A DNA stretch of 5,689 nt from Bifidobacterium breve (lineage in GTDB: Bacteria > Actinomycetota > Actinomycetes > S36-B12). How positions within the stretch are numbered: position 1 is the first letter of the stretch; each line of letters begins with the position of its first letter. The stretch is from assembly GCA_943328365.2 (NCBI GenBank), contig CALPZT020000121.1, forward strand, positions 1 to 5,689. Reading direction: 5' to 3'. Both the position numbers and the translations under genes were made by a program. The notes beneath the pieces are model-generated. The model did not search any database and was not told the origin of the DNA. It worked only from the letters and a program-made list of their open reading frames with translations. Of the stretch, positions 1 to 5,689 are shown in pieces.

Positions 1-2
1 CC

Positions 3-200
3 GGGGGCCCTGGTGGGGAAGCCCAACCGGGCGGTGCGGTCAAGCCCGAGGCTGTGGGGCAGTCAGGTGGTCCCGAGGGTGAGGCGCAGTCGGGTGGTGC
101 GTTACCGTCTGGTGGTCCTGAGGGTCGGGCGCAGCCGGATGGTGCGTTACCGTCGGGTGGGCCCGATGATGAAGTCCGACCGGATGGCCCCGAAGGTGGG
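3..200 (+). repeat. Intragenic 45-bp (15-residue) Gly/Pro-rich repeats
   Basis: Four in-frame units read GGPGGEAQPGGAVKP (3-47), GGPEGEAQSGGALPS (66-110), GGPEGRAQPDGALPS (111-155) and the diverged GGPDDEVRPDGPEGG (156-200). A six-residue insert (EAVGQS) separates the first unit from the second. Units 2 and 3 match at 39 of 45 bases, and both carry the uncommon Leu codon TTA. The first unit starts at the window edge, so the array may continue upstream. The repeats encode a flexible, hydrophilic, extended N-terminal region of the membrane protein. They resemble the low-complexity stalks seen in surface proteins but lack the strict Gly-X-Y register of collagen. Confidence 0.85.
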
Positions 201-2066
201 GGGCTGCCTGATGGCCCTGAGTTGCCAAGTGCCGGCCCGAAGGAACGTGCCTTGGTTGCAGCAGGCGCTGCCGCCCTAGCGGATGGCGGGCTTTTCGGCG
301 GCCATGAACCTCCGGCAGTCATCACGCTCCGGCTCGGTGTCTCGGTCGGAGAGATGGCTTCGGGATCGCCCGTCACTGTTCGATCGCGCGGGCTGCAGCC
401 CAACTCGCTCGTCACCGTAACGGTCCATTCGGATCCGGTCGTTATCGCGTCAGCGAACGCCGATGCTGAAGGTGCGGTCACCATCGACGCTGCATTGCCC
501 CCCGGCCTGGCGCCAGGCGTCCATTCTGTCGTCGTGTCCGGGGTGGGAGCATCGGCCGAAGACGTCCAGGTACTCAATGCCCTGAGCATCGACGAGTCGG
601 GTGTGGTGACGGCCGTGGGGCAGCCAGGCGACGCACTTGGTGTCGATCCCGATGGCGAAATGGTCGAGCGGTCATTGGCGTCGGGGCGTCCGATCTACAG
701 TCCGAGCGCCCACCCCGCAGCGGTCGCGGCTGTGGCGGTGACGAGTGCCGTGGTCGTTGGCGTCGCTGGGGCTGCTGCCGCGGGAGCGGCGGGAGCGGCG
801 GGGAGCATTGCCGGTGGCGCGACGGAAGGGGCAGCCTCGGGCCAATCTGGAAGCAACAGCAATCTCGCCTACAGCAGGGTCTTCGACCCCAAGGACCTTG
901 TCATCATGGGAGCAGTCGCCGTTGGCCTCGGCGATCGAAGCCCAACGTGGCGAATACCGGGCACTCATCGCCTTCACGATGTGCTTGCTCGGTTCACCGC
1001 CGCTTCGAGCAGGTACTCAGTCATCGTGCCTCGGGCAATGAGCGATGGCACGTGGGCACGAGCCATGTTCGGCACCAATGCCTTGCTGCTGTGGCTTTCG
1101 GGCGTTGTCGTGGGCATCGTGAGCCTGGTGCAATCGGGCTTCTCCGTCATTCCTGGATCAATCGGAATCATTCTGGCGATCGTCGTGCTCGGCATTCTCG
1201 ATGCCATGGCGGGCTTCATCGCATGGGCCACCATCAGTATCGGCGCGCTCGTCACCCTGCACGTGCAGACCCTCCAGGACTTTCTCACCATGGTCGGGGT
1301 CGGATGCCTGGCGATCAGCCTGTCATTTTTCGCAAACTACCTCAGGCCCCTTCGACGCGTTGGACACACCGGTCTTGTTGGATTGTGGGACCGGTTCGCC
1401 GACTATGTGATCCCGCCGGTCTTCACTGCCTTCGCCGCGGCGGGTATCGCCAAGGGGCTCAATGGCTTGAGCGGCCTGCAGATCGTCGACCAAGACGACC
1501 TCCTGATGATTCAGATCGTGGCGGGGTCGACGGTTGTGGCTCGGCTCGCTCTCGAGGACGTCCTCAGGAAGCTGTACCCACAGCGAAGCGTTGAAGCCGC
1601 CATGCCGATCACGCAGCCACCGAAGACAAGCCTGAGACTGGCAGCCATCGCGTGCCGGACTGTCATCACCTATCTGCTCATCGCCGCGTTCGTCGGATAC
1701 TCGTGGCTGGCGATAGCGGCCGCGATCATTCTCTCGGTACCCCTCGTATTTGGGGTGTACGAGTCTGCTCTCCCGACCATTCCGGGCATGCACCGATGGC
1801 TGCCCTCAGGGATCACCAAGATCCTGGTCACGACCGTCACCGGCGTGCTGCTCGTTGCCTACATATTCACGTCGCCGGTCGTTGAGGGGTTGCTTCCCGG
1901 GCTCTTGGTCATCTTGCTGATCCCGTCGGCGATCATCACCGGCCTGCACGTTCTTGCCCCGAGCGGCAGAGGCTGGACGAATGTATGGCCTAAGCGCATC
2001 CTCGGTGTCCCGGTCTACGTTTTGGCCGTGGGGCTGACCACCGGCGCAATCGTGATTGTCCAGTAG
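3..2066 (+). CDS. Repeat-bearing, Ig-like, polytopic membrane protein of unknown function (5' end outside window)
   Basis: The frame is open from the left edge to TAG at 2064. The first in-window start, GTG at 54, falls inside the repeat region, and one full repeat unit precedes it, so the true start is probably upstream. Counting residues from that GTG: 1-60 are Gly/Pro/acidic repeats. Residues 87-175 look like an Ig-like or bacterial adhesin-type beta domain, with the VTVRSRGLQPNSLVTVTVHS and LPPGLAPGVHSVVVSG patterns typical of such domains in actinobacterial surface proteins. Residues 221-262 are Ala/Gly/Val-rich and may be a membrane span or linker. From about 340 to 670 there are roughly nine to eleven hydrophobic segments (e.g. 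340-360, 366-390, 411-428, 450-466, 533-570, 590-634, 648-668). I recognise no catalytic motif or transporter family in that part. It is probably an envelope protein with its repeat and Ig-like part on one face of the membrane. It could be an undescribed transporter or secretion component; the function is unknown. Confidence 0.85.
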   Translation, partial: GGPGGEAQPGGAVKPEAVGQSGGPEGEAQSGGALPSGGPEGRAQPDGALPSGGPDDEVRPDGPEGGGLPDGPELPSAGPKERALVAAGAAALADGGLFGGHEPPAVITLRLGVSVGEMASGSPVTVRSRGLQPNSLVTVTVHSDPVVIASANADAEGAVTIDAALPPGLAPGVHSVVVSGVGASAEDVQVLNALSIDESGVVTAVGQPGDALGVDPDGEMVERSLASGRPIYSPSAHPAAVAAVAVTSAVVVGVAGAAAAGAAGAAGSIAGGATEGAASGQSGSNSNLAYSRVFDPKDLVIMGAVAVGLGDRSPTWRIPGTHRLHDVLARFTAASSRYSVIVPRAMSDGTWARAMFGTNALLLWLSGVVVGIVSLVQSGFSVIPGSIGIILAIVVLGILDAMAGFIAWATISIGALVTLHVQTLQDFLTMVGVGCLAISLSFFANYLRPLRRVGHTGLVGLWDRFADYVIPPVFTAFAAAGIAKGLNGLSGLQIVDQDDLLMIQIVAGSTVVARLALEDVLRKLYPQRSVEAAMPITQPPKTSLRLAAIACRTVITYLLIAAFVGYSWLAIAAAIILSVPLVFGVYESALPTIPGMHRWLPSGITKILVTTVTGVLLVAYIFTSPVVEGLLPGLLVILLIPSAIITGLHVLAPSGRGWTNVWPKRILGVPVYVLAVGLTTGAIVIVQ

Positions 2067-2144
2067 CGAAACGAGATTCCCCGCGAGTCAACGATTCGAA
2101 AACGTGCAGGGGTTCCATGAGCCCGCTCACGGGGTACCGCAGTG

Positions 2145-2183
2145 AATCGGCCGATTGCCTCGTGATGTGGGGCGAGCTATGGC
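2145..2183 (+). promoter_or_regulatory. Possible weak promoter with overlapping 12-bp palindrome
   Basis: TTGCCT (2155-2160) and TATGGC (2178-2183) are spaced by 17 bases and loosely match the sigma-70 -35 and -10 boxes (4/6 and 3/6). The perfect palindrome AATCGGCCGATT (2145-2156) overlaps the -35 box, where a repressor or activator could bind. The match is weak and palindromes of this size also occur by chance. If used, this promoter would give the lipoprotein mRNA a leader of roughly 90 bases. Confidence 0.22.
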
Positions 2184-2270
2184 TGGCCTCGGGCGATGTC
2201 ACCAGAACTGGCTGCAGGATGGCGCTTTCAATGCCGGGGTCCGAGATGGCAGCCTCTTCGCAGGTGATGC

Positions 2271-2277
2271 GGGAGGG
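2271..2277 (+). promoter_or_regulatory. Ribosome binding site of the lipoprotein gene
   Basis: GGGAGGG lies five bases before the GTG at 2283 and contains the GGAGG core. It decides the start in favour of GTG 2283 over the in-frame GTG at 2295. The later start would also leave a shorter basic N-region in the signal peptide. Confidence 0.75.
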
Positions 2278-2282
2278 TTGTC

Positions 2283-3233
2283 GTGAGGGTTCCAGTGAGG
2301 TCGGTTGGCAAGGGCGTAGTGGTCGGCGTGCTCGTAGCCCTCATCGCAAGCGGGTGCTCCGGCGAAGTGTCCCGGTCGGCCCAGGGCGTTGACGAACAGC
2401 AGGCAGATGCGTCAGCAACGCCGGATGCACGTGCATCATCGAGTGCGACGCCGAGCGGATCATCGAGTGCGACGCCGAGCGCATCCGGTGCCTCCGCGGA
2501 CGCGTCGCGCAGCGCACTGGCATCGGATGGCACCGTGGGCACGTCTGCGGATGATGCTGCATCCGTTCCTGAGCCGGGCGCCTCGCCTGAAGTCGATTCG
2601 AGCGAAGGCGCTGGGCAACGAGTTGGGTCGACCGCTGGCGTGACGTGCCCGTCAAGGGCGACGCAGTGTCAAGCATGGCCCGAGCGGCCCGCGAGCGAGG
2701 GCTGGGTTCAAGACGTGGTGTGTCCGTCGAGCTATTCGAGGACCTGGCGAATAGGTGTGCGGAACCTTTCCACGGTCCCGGTAGTTCTGGGCGTGCGGCA
2801 CTTCGATTGCTATGACTGGTCGGTGACGGGCAATCCCGCGCAGATCACTGGAACATTGCTGTCCAACGGCCAGGCCACGCCCACGTGGTGGTTACTCGAG
2901 CCGGCGAACTGGGCAGACTATCCGTCGTTCAACCTCGGGGTCTTCCTCAAAAACCCCGATGGAACGTTGGACTTTCGTGGAACGATGCTGTTTCGGAGCG
3001 GTGGGCTGTCGGGCGAAGTCCTCTATGCCACGAATACTGGAAGGCCACTGGAGCCGTATGGCTTGTACGGGACCCGATGCCGTCGAGCGTCGTTGGGCCC
3101 GGATCCCAACCAGTGGAAAACCAGGCAGGAGTTCAATTGGCGCCTCAACGCCGGGGAGTTCAGTCCGCAGGCCGACATCTACTCCGATGGTGCCAACTTG
3201 TATATCGTCCGTTGCTTCAGAGAGGGTGGGTGA
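2283..3233 (+). CDS. Predicted lipoprotein with Ser/Ala-rich linker and six-cysteine C-terminal domain
   Basis: The product has 316 residues. Residues 1-24 form a lipoprotein signal peptide: a basic N-region (R2, R6, K10), a hydrophobic core GVVVGVLVALIA, and the lipobox A-S-G-C with Cys25 as the expected lipidated residue. Residues 26-118 are a Ser/Ala/Thr/Pro/Asp-rich linker with a tandem 8-residue repeat, a likely tether across the cell wall. Residues 119-316 form a compact domain rich in Trp, Tyr and Gly with six cysteines (122, 129, 147, 176, 266, 311), an even number compatible with three disulfides outside the membrane. I do not recognise this domain; the WRIGVRNLSTVPVVLGVRHF stretch suggests a beta-sandwich. 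The gene follows the polytopic membrane protein in the same direction after 216 bases, so the two may be functionally coupled, but this is inference. The stop is TGA at 3231. A TTA codon encodes Leu204. Confidence 0.88.
   Translation: MRVPVRSVGKGVVVGVLVALIASGCSGEVSRSAQGVDEQQADASATPDARASSSATPSGSSSATPSASGASADASRSALASDGTVGTSADDAASVPEPGASPEVDSSEGAGQRVGSTAGVTCPSRATQCQAWPERPASEGWVQDVVCPSSYSRTWRIGVRNLSTVPVVLGVRHFDCYDWSVTGNPAQITGTLLSNGQATPTWWLLEPANWADYPSFNLGVFLKNPDGTLDFRGTMLFRSGGLSGEVLYATNTGRPLEPYGLYGTRCRRASLGPDPNQWKTRQEFNWRLNAGEFSPQADIYSDGANLYIVRCFREGG
2435..2482 (+). repeat. Two-copy 24-bp tandem repeat in the lipoprotein linker
   Basis: Units 2435-2458 and 2459-2482 are identical except for the last base (23 of 24). 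They encode back-to-back Ser-Ser-Ser-Ala-Thr-Pro-Ser-(Gly/Ala) units in the linker after the lipidated cysteine. Near-perfect identity at the DNA level suggests recent duplication by slippage. As the unit is a multiple of three, copy-number change would alter tether length without breaking the frame. Confidence 0.9.
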
Positions 3234-3279
3234 CGTCCTCAGTGACGTAGTGCGGATGCTTGCCCGATTCGGTCACCGA
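3234..3279. other. Short convergent intergenic gap without obvious terminator
   Basis: Only 46 bases separate the stops of the lipoprotein gene and the triple-barrel gene. The gap and the preceding stop contain two TGACGT hexamers 12 bases apart (3231-3236, 3243-3248), and GGTGAC (3229-3234) could pair with GTCACC (3272-3277) over a long loop. No compact GC stem with a T-run is seen on either strand, so transcripts of the two genes may overlap at their 3' ends. Confidence 0.5.
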
Positions 3280-4617
3280 CTACTGGGCGAGCCTCACGAC
3301 CATCCGTTCACTGGTGCCCTTGCCGGGAATGAGGCCAATGGTTCCTGTCGCGCCGAGGTAGGAGCCGGTTCCTCCGGTGATGACAAGGGTGCGAGTCTTT
3401 TCGATGGACGGGTCGGGCCCTTCGTCGTAGGCGACGGCACGGATCGTTCCGCCCTTGAGATCGAAGGAGACGACCCCGAAACTGCGGAAGTACTCCGCGG
3501 CCGGCGGGAGGTTTAGCGACGTGGCATACAGGCTCTGCGACGTGCCCACTGATCGCTTCGTGCCGCGTGCGAACTGCGAGGCTGTCGCCCCGGCATAGAT
3601 GAGCGACTCGTCCGCAAAGGTGAGCACGCCGAAGGTCTTGTAGGTGCGGGTCTGGTTGAACTTCACCGGCACTGGTGGCTGCCCCGTCGCCTTGAGCAAT
3701 CGCAGCGTGACATCGGCCGCCGTAGCAGACGTGTAGTCGGCCACCGACTCGCCGCGGGCACCGGCGTAGGCGCCGGTGCCGCCCAGGACCATGTCGGTGA
3801 ACGTCGTCGGGGTTTGGGTACCGCCGCGGTACTGGGAGAAGGATGCGACGAGCACGGAGCCGAGCGGGAGGTCGTAGCGGCACAGCCACGAATCCAGGCC
3901 GATGCCCCCCGGCATCGACTGCGCGAGCCGGGTGTCGCCGCACGTGAACCGCCCGTCCCTGCCCGGCATGCGCAGTGTGCCCTGGGATCCGTCCTGAGTG
4001 AGGGCGTTCCTCTCATTGCTCGCCTGGCCCGAGACGTCGACGTCGACTATTCGCTCGAATGCGATGGTCGTCGCGCTCTCCGGGTCAATCCCGATATTCG
4101 GGGCGAGCTTCCAGATGAGCTTCAGTCCCTGAGTTCCGAACGGAGAAATCGAGACCACCCCGCGGGCGTTGCGGAAGGCGCCGGTGCCGCCGAGGACGAC
4201 CATCTCGGACGCCCCATCCGGTGGACGCCCGGTCGGGTCGTCTTGAATCTGCTGAGCGAAGAGCGCACCCGTCGGCATGGATACCTCGACGGTCGTGTCT
4301 CGGCGCTCTCGTCCACCGTTGTCCGGGATGACGACGCTCGCCTTGGTGGCAAAGGCGCCAACCGGTTGGCCGCCTTCGGTGAGGGCGACGGATCCATTCG
4401 TGAAGGTCGCGTCTCCGGCGGTGCTCACCGCAGTGTCGCTTCCCTCGACGTCAATACTCACGACCCGACGACCCTCGATGGTGAGGTAGGTCGTGACCTC
4501 GCGCCCTGAACGCTCTGCCGCTTGGGCGGGAAGTGCGACGAGAGCCGGTGCCACCAGCGCCGAAGCGAGGAGGGCGGCGCCCAGCAGTGACGAGATGGGC
4601 CTAGATGGCGAACGCAC
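3280..4617 (-). CDS. Secreted protein with three tandem dirigent / allene-oxide-cyclase-like barrel domains
   Basis: The start is GTG at 4617-4615, preceded by GGAGGT at 4627-4622; the open frame continues further upstream to 5076 but without signal-peptide or domain character. The product has 445 residues. Residues 1-34 are a Sec signal peptide (R2, R6, hydrophobic core about 11-29, AQA-A cleavage area near 31-34). The mature part has three similar domains, about 40-170, 176-308 and 312-445. Each ends with a GGTG motif (143, 279, 415; exactly 136 apart), then aromatic-X-X-A-(R/T)-G, then a closing hydrophobic strand (LKLIWKL, DVTLRLL, ERMVVRL). This GGTG-[AS]-[FY]-X-X-A-X-G pattern is the signature of the dirigent / allene-oxide-cyclase barrel superfamily. 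Family members in plants bind small hydrophobic ligands or guide radical coupling; the role of bacterial secreted versions is unclear. The only two cysteines, 226 and 246, are in the second domain and could pair. It is convergent with the lipoprotein gene (46-bp gap) and divergent from the DUF2332 gene. An enzymatic role should not be assumed. Confidence 0.88.
   Translation of the reverse strand: MRSPSRPISSLLGAALLASALVAPALVALPAQAAERSGREVTTYLTIEGRRVVSIDVEGSDTAVSTAGDATFTNGSVALTEGGQPVGAFATKASVVIPDNGGRERRDTTVEVSMPTGALFAQQIQDDPTGRPPDGASEMVVLGGTGAFRNARGVVSISPFGTQGLKLIWKLAPNIGIDPESATTIAFERIVDVDVSGQASNERNALTQDGSQGTLRMPGRDGRFTCGDTRLAQSMPGGIGLDSWLCRYDLPLGSVLVASFSQYRGGTQTPTTFTDMVLGGTGAYAGARGESVADYTSATAADVTLRLLKATGQPPVPVKFNQTRTYKTFGVLTFADESLIYAGATASQFARGTKRSVGTSQSLYATSLNLPPAAEYFRSFGVVSFDLKGGTIRAVAYDEGPDPSIEKTRTLVITGGTGSYLGATGTIGLIPGKGTSERMVVRLAQ
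3364..4191 (-). repeat. Three-fold internal domain repeat (GGTG motifs, 408-bp period)
   Basis: On the minus strand the four-codon GGTG blocks lie at 4191-4180, 3783-3772 and 3375-3364, so both intervals are exactly 408 bp. The first two blocks are identical in DNA over these 12 bases and share flanking GGCGCC...GGAC-like sequence; the third uses different codons. The rest of the domains has diverged strongly in sequence. This marks an old duplication of one barrel domain with little later insertion or deletion. Confidence 0.8.
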
Positions 4618-4728
4618 GGCGACCTCCGGGCAGAGCAGAGTGGCAATAACTATGACGGTTCTGTGAGTGTAACTCTCTCCAGCGCCAAGGCCCCCTCGGA
4701 GCCGAGGCGCCTTCGCTAGCGTTCGAAC
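4618..4728. promoter_or_regulatory. Divergent promoter region with three short palindromes
   Basis: These 111 bases separate two divergent genes. On the plus strand TAGCGT (4717-4722) ends six bases before the ATG at 4729 and fits the TAnnnT -10 pattern of actinobacterial leaderless promoters; no good -35 box is visible. The inverted repeat CCTCGG-AG-CCGAGG (4694-4707), the palindrome CGCTAGCG (4714-4721), which spans most of the -10 box, and the palindrome GTTCGAAC (4721-4728) are packed together. They may include an operator. On the minus strand an AT-richer patch around 4645-4675 (containing CATAGT, reading leftward) is the likeliest promoter area for the secreted-protein gene, but the boxes are not clear. 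Confidence 0.4.
4622..4627 (-). promoter_or_regulatory. Ribosome binding site of the triple-barrel gene
   Basis: GGAGGT on the minus strand (4627 down to 4622) is four bases before the GTG at 4617. It fixes the start immediately before a typical signal peptide and excludes the much longer upstream-extended reading. Confidence 0.75.
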
Positions 4729-5689
4729 ATGATCACCGACGATGAGATTGTGCCGCTCGAAGTGCAGCTCGAATGGCAGGAGCGCTACTGCCGATCGGCT
4801 GGCTCGCCAACGTCGGCCGAGATCCTGCGCGCGGTGCTCAACGATCTCGACGGCCCCCGAGTACTCGCCGAGGTACTGCCGAGCCGGACTCGATTCGGCG
4901 ACCTCATTGGCCTGCGCATCATGGCCGCTGTTCACCGGCTGGCGATCGAGCGGCTTGCGTCGTCCGTCGCGATATTCGCCCCGACACTCGGCGGAACGGC
5001 ACCCTCGAGCAGTCCGGACCCGGAGCGGGCGACTCGCGATTTCCATGCCGCGGTGATCGAGGCCATCGTCGCTCACTCGGCGATGGTGCAGTCAGCGATT
5101 ACCGAGGTGCCGCAGACGAACGAGGTCGGCAGGTCGCGCCTGCTTCGGGTCGCGCTCAGTCGCCTCAGCGGCGATGTGCGCCTCTACGAGTTCGGCGCCT
5201 CGGCCGGACTCAATCTTCGGGCCGATCATCTCCCCGGGGACGCATTCTTGGAAGCGGGGCCGATGCCGCGGGTGATCGAACGCCGCGGCTGCGATCTCAG
5301 CCCAATTGACCCGACGACCACGCAGGGCCGCGCCCGGCTGACGAGCTACGTGTGGATGGATGATCTCGACCGATTCGAGCGACTGCGTCATGCGCTGCGG
5401 GTCGCGTCCGAGATCCCTGCGGTCGTCGTCAAGGCCGACGCCGCAGACTTCGTCGGCGCCCTTGAACTTCACCCGGGCTGCACCACCGTGCTCTGGCACA
5501 GCTCGATGTGGTGTTACCTGGCTGAGCCGACCCGCCGACGCATCGGGGAACTCACCGACGAACTCGGTGCGAAAGCCACTGCCAAGGCGCCGCTGTGGCA
5601 TGTCGCCTGGGAGCCGATCCCCGACGATCGGGAGCGCCACGAACTCACGGTGCAGATCTGGGACGGAACCGCGGGCTCAGGCGCGATTC
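4729..5689 (+). CDS. DUF2332 family protein (3' end outside window)
   Basis: ATG at 4729 opens a frame that is still open at the right edge after 320 residues. The family is recognised from several conserved blocks: an early L-E-W-Q-E-R-Y then SPTSAEIL segment (12-33), QTNEVGR (129-135), EFGASAGLNL (154-163), GCDLSPID (187-194), a tryptophan near 209 (YVWMDD), and a VLWHSSMWCYL segment (254-264). As recalled, family members are about 330-360 residues long, so only a short C-terminus should be missing. EFGASAGLNL looks like the glycine-rich motif I of SAM-dependent methyltransferases, which suggests a Rossmann-like fold, but I know of no proven reaction for the family. No Shine-Dalgarno precedes the ATG; a TAGCGT box six bases upstream suggests a leaderless mRNA. 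It is divergent from the triple-barrel gene with 111 bases between. The product has no signal peptide and is probably cytoplasmic. Confidence 0.9.
   Translation, partial: MITDDEIVPLEVQLEWQERYCRSAGSPTSAEILRAVLNDLDGPRVLAEVLPSRTRFGDLIGLRIMAAVHRLAIERLASSVAIFAPTLGGTAPSSSPDPERATRDFHAAVIEAIVAHSAMVQSAITEVPQTNEVGRSRLLRVALSRLSGDVRLYEFGASAGLNLRADHLPGDAFLEAGPMPRVIERRGCDLSPIDPTTTQGRARLTSYVWMDDLDRFERLRHALRVASEIPAVVVKADAADFVGALELHPGCTTVLWHSSMWCYLAEPTRRRIGELTDELGAKATAKAPLWHVAWEPIPDDRERHELTVQIWDGTAGSGAI

Larger units (their letters stand above)
2067..2282. other. Intergenic region between membrane protein and lipoprotein genes
   Basis: These 216 bases separate two co-oriented genes. I see no convincing GC stem followed by a T-run after the stop at 2064-2066, so read-through into the lipoprotein gene is possible. 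A short open frame starting ATG 2117 runs through the region but also runs into the lipoprotein gene out of frame, and its product looks like nothing known. The region holds a 12-bp palindrome, a weak promoter-like pair and the lipoprotein ribosome site. Confidence 0.6.

Noticed and set aside
66..155. The Gly-rich repeats as a collagen-like triple helix
   Set aside because: Gly does not recur at every third residue; the units are 15 residues long with an irregular Gly/Pro pattern, so only a flexible stalk is supported.
947..1594. Plus-strand 215-residue frame inside the membrane protein gene
   Set aside because: It is rich in Arg, His and Gly, as expected of an out-of-frame reading of GC-rich DNA, while the overlapping frame gives clear membrane segments.
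2117..2392. Plus-strand 91-residue frame starting ATG 2117
   Set aside because: It overlaps the lipoprotein gene by 110 bases in another frame, ends in an Arg-rich shadow-type sequence and has no recognisable feature. Only a weak AGGGG precedes it.
3229..3277. GGTGAC/GTCACC pair as a terminator hairpin
   Set aside because: The stem has only six pairs around a 37-base loop and no T-run.
2959..3516. Plus-strand 185-residue frame across the convergent gene ends
   Set aside because: It overlaps two well-supported genes, crosses their stops and has no domain features.
3308..3943. Minus-strand 211-residue frame overlapping the triple-barrel gene
   Set aside because: It is Arg/His/Pro-rich, lies in a different frame of the same DNA and has no independent start signal.
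3814..4509. Plus-strand 231-residue frame antisense to the triple-barrel gene
   Set aside because: It is a shadow of the barrel-domain frame, with no ribosome site or known motif; the minus-strand product has a signal peptide and three repeated domains.
4618..5076. N-terminal extension of the minus-strand secreted-protein frame, which would add 153 residues
   Set aside because: It lies antisense to the DUF2332 gene, has no domain character, and would bury a clear signal peptide. A good GGAGGT site supports the GTG at 4617.
5092..5640. Minus-strand 182-residue frame antisense to the DUF2332 gene
   Set aside because: The plus-strand frame carries conserved DUF2332 blocks through the same region.

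Overview
The window looks like a piece of a high-GC actinobacterial chromosome. All four genes prefer G or C at the third codon position, GTG starts follow GGAGG-type ribosome sites, there is a DUF2332 protein (a family common in actinobacteria), and three of the four products are exported or membrane proteins with Ala/Ser/Gly-rich linkers. The genus cannot be fixed from the sequence. There are no tRNA or rRNA genes, insertion sequences, CRISPR arrays or phage genes.

Layout, left to right. (1) Positions 3-2066, plus strand: the 3' part of a large gene whose start lies outside the window. Its product begins with degenerate 15-residue Gly/Pro-rich repeats, continues into an Ig-like beta domain and an Ala/Gly linker, and ends in a long polytopic membrane region. 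(2) Positions 2067-2282: a 216-bp gap with a 12-bp palindrome, a weak promoter-like pair and a good ribosome site. (3) Positions 2283-3233, plus strand: a lipoprotein with a low-complexity linker and a six-cysteine C-terminal domain that I do not recognise. (4) Positions 3280-4617, minus strand, convergent with the lipoprotein gene: a secreted protein of 445 residues. It carries three copies of the GGTG-[AS]-[FY] signature of the dirigent / allene-oxide-cyclase-like beta-barrel, spaced exactly 136 residues apart. (5) Positions 4618-4728: a short divergent promoter region rich in palindromes. (6) Positions 4729-5689, plus strand: a DUF2332-family protein cut off by the right edge of the window; its ATG probably starts a leaderless mRNA.

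The first two genes are co-oriented, and both products are cell-envelope proteins with repetitive linkers, so they may act together at the surface; this is inference from position only. The triple-barrel protein and the DUF2332 gene share a promoter region but show no evident functional link. I see no clear defence, mobile or biosynthetic system. The most unusual items are the three-barrel secreted protein and the repeat / Ig-like / polytopic architecture of the first gene.
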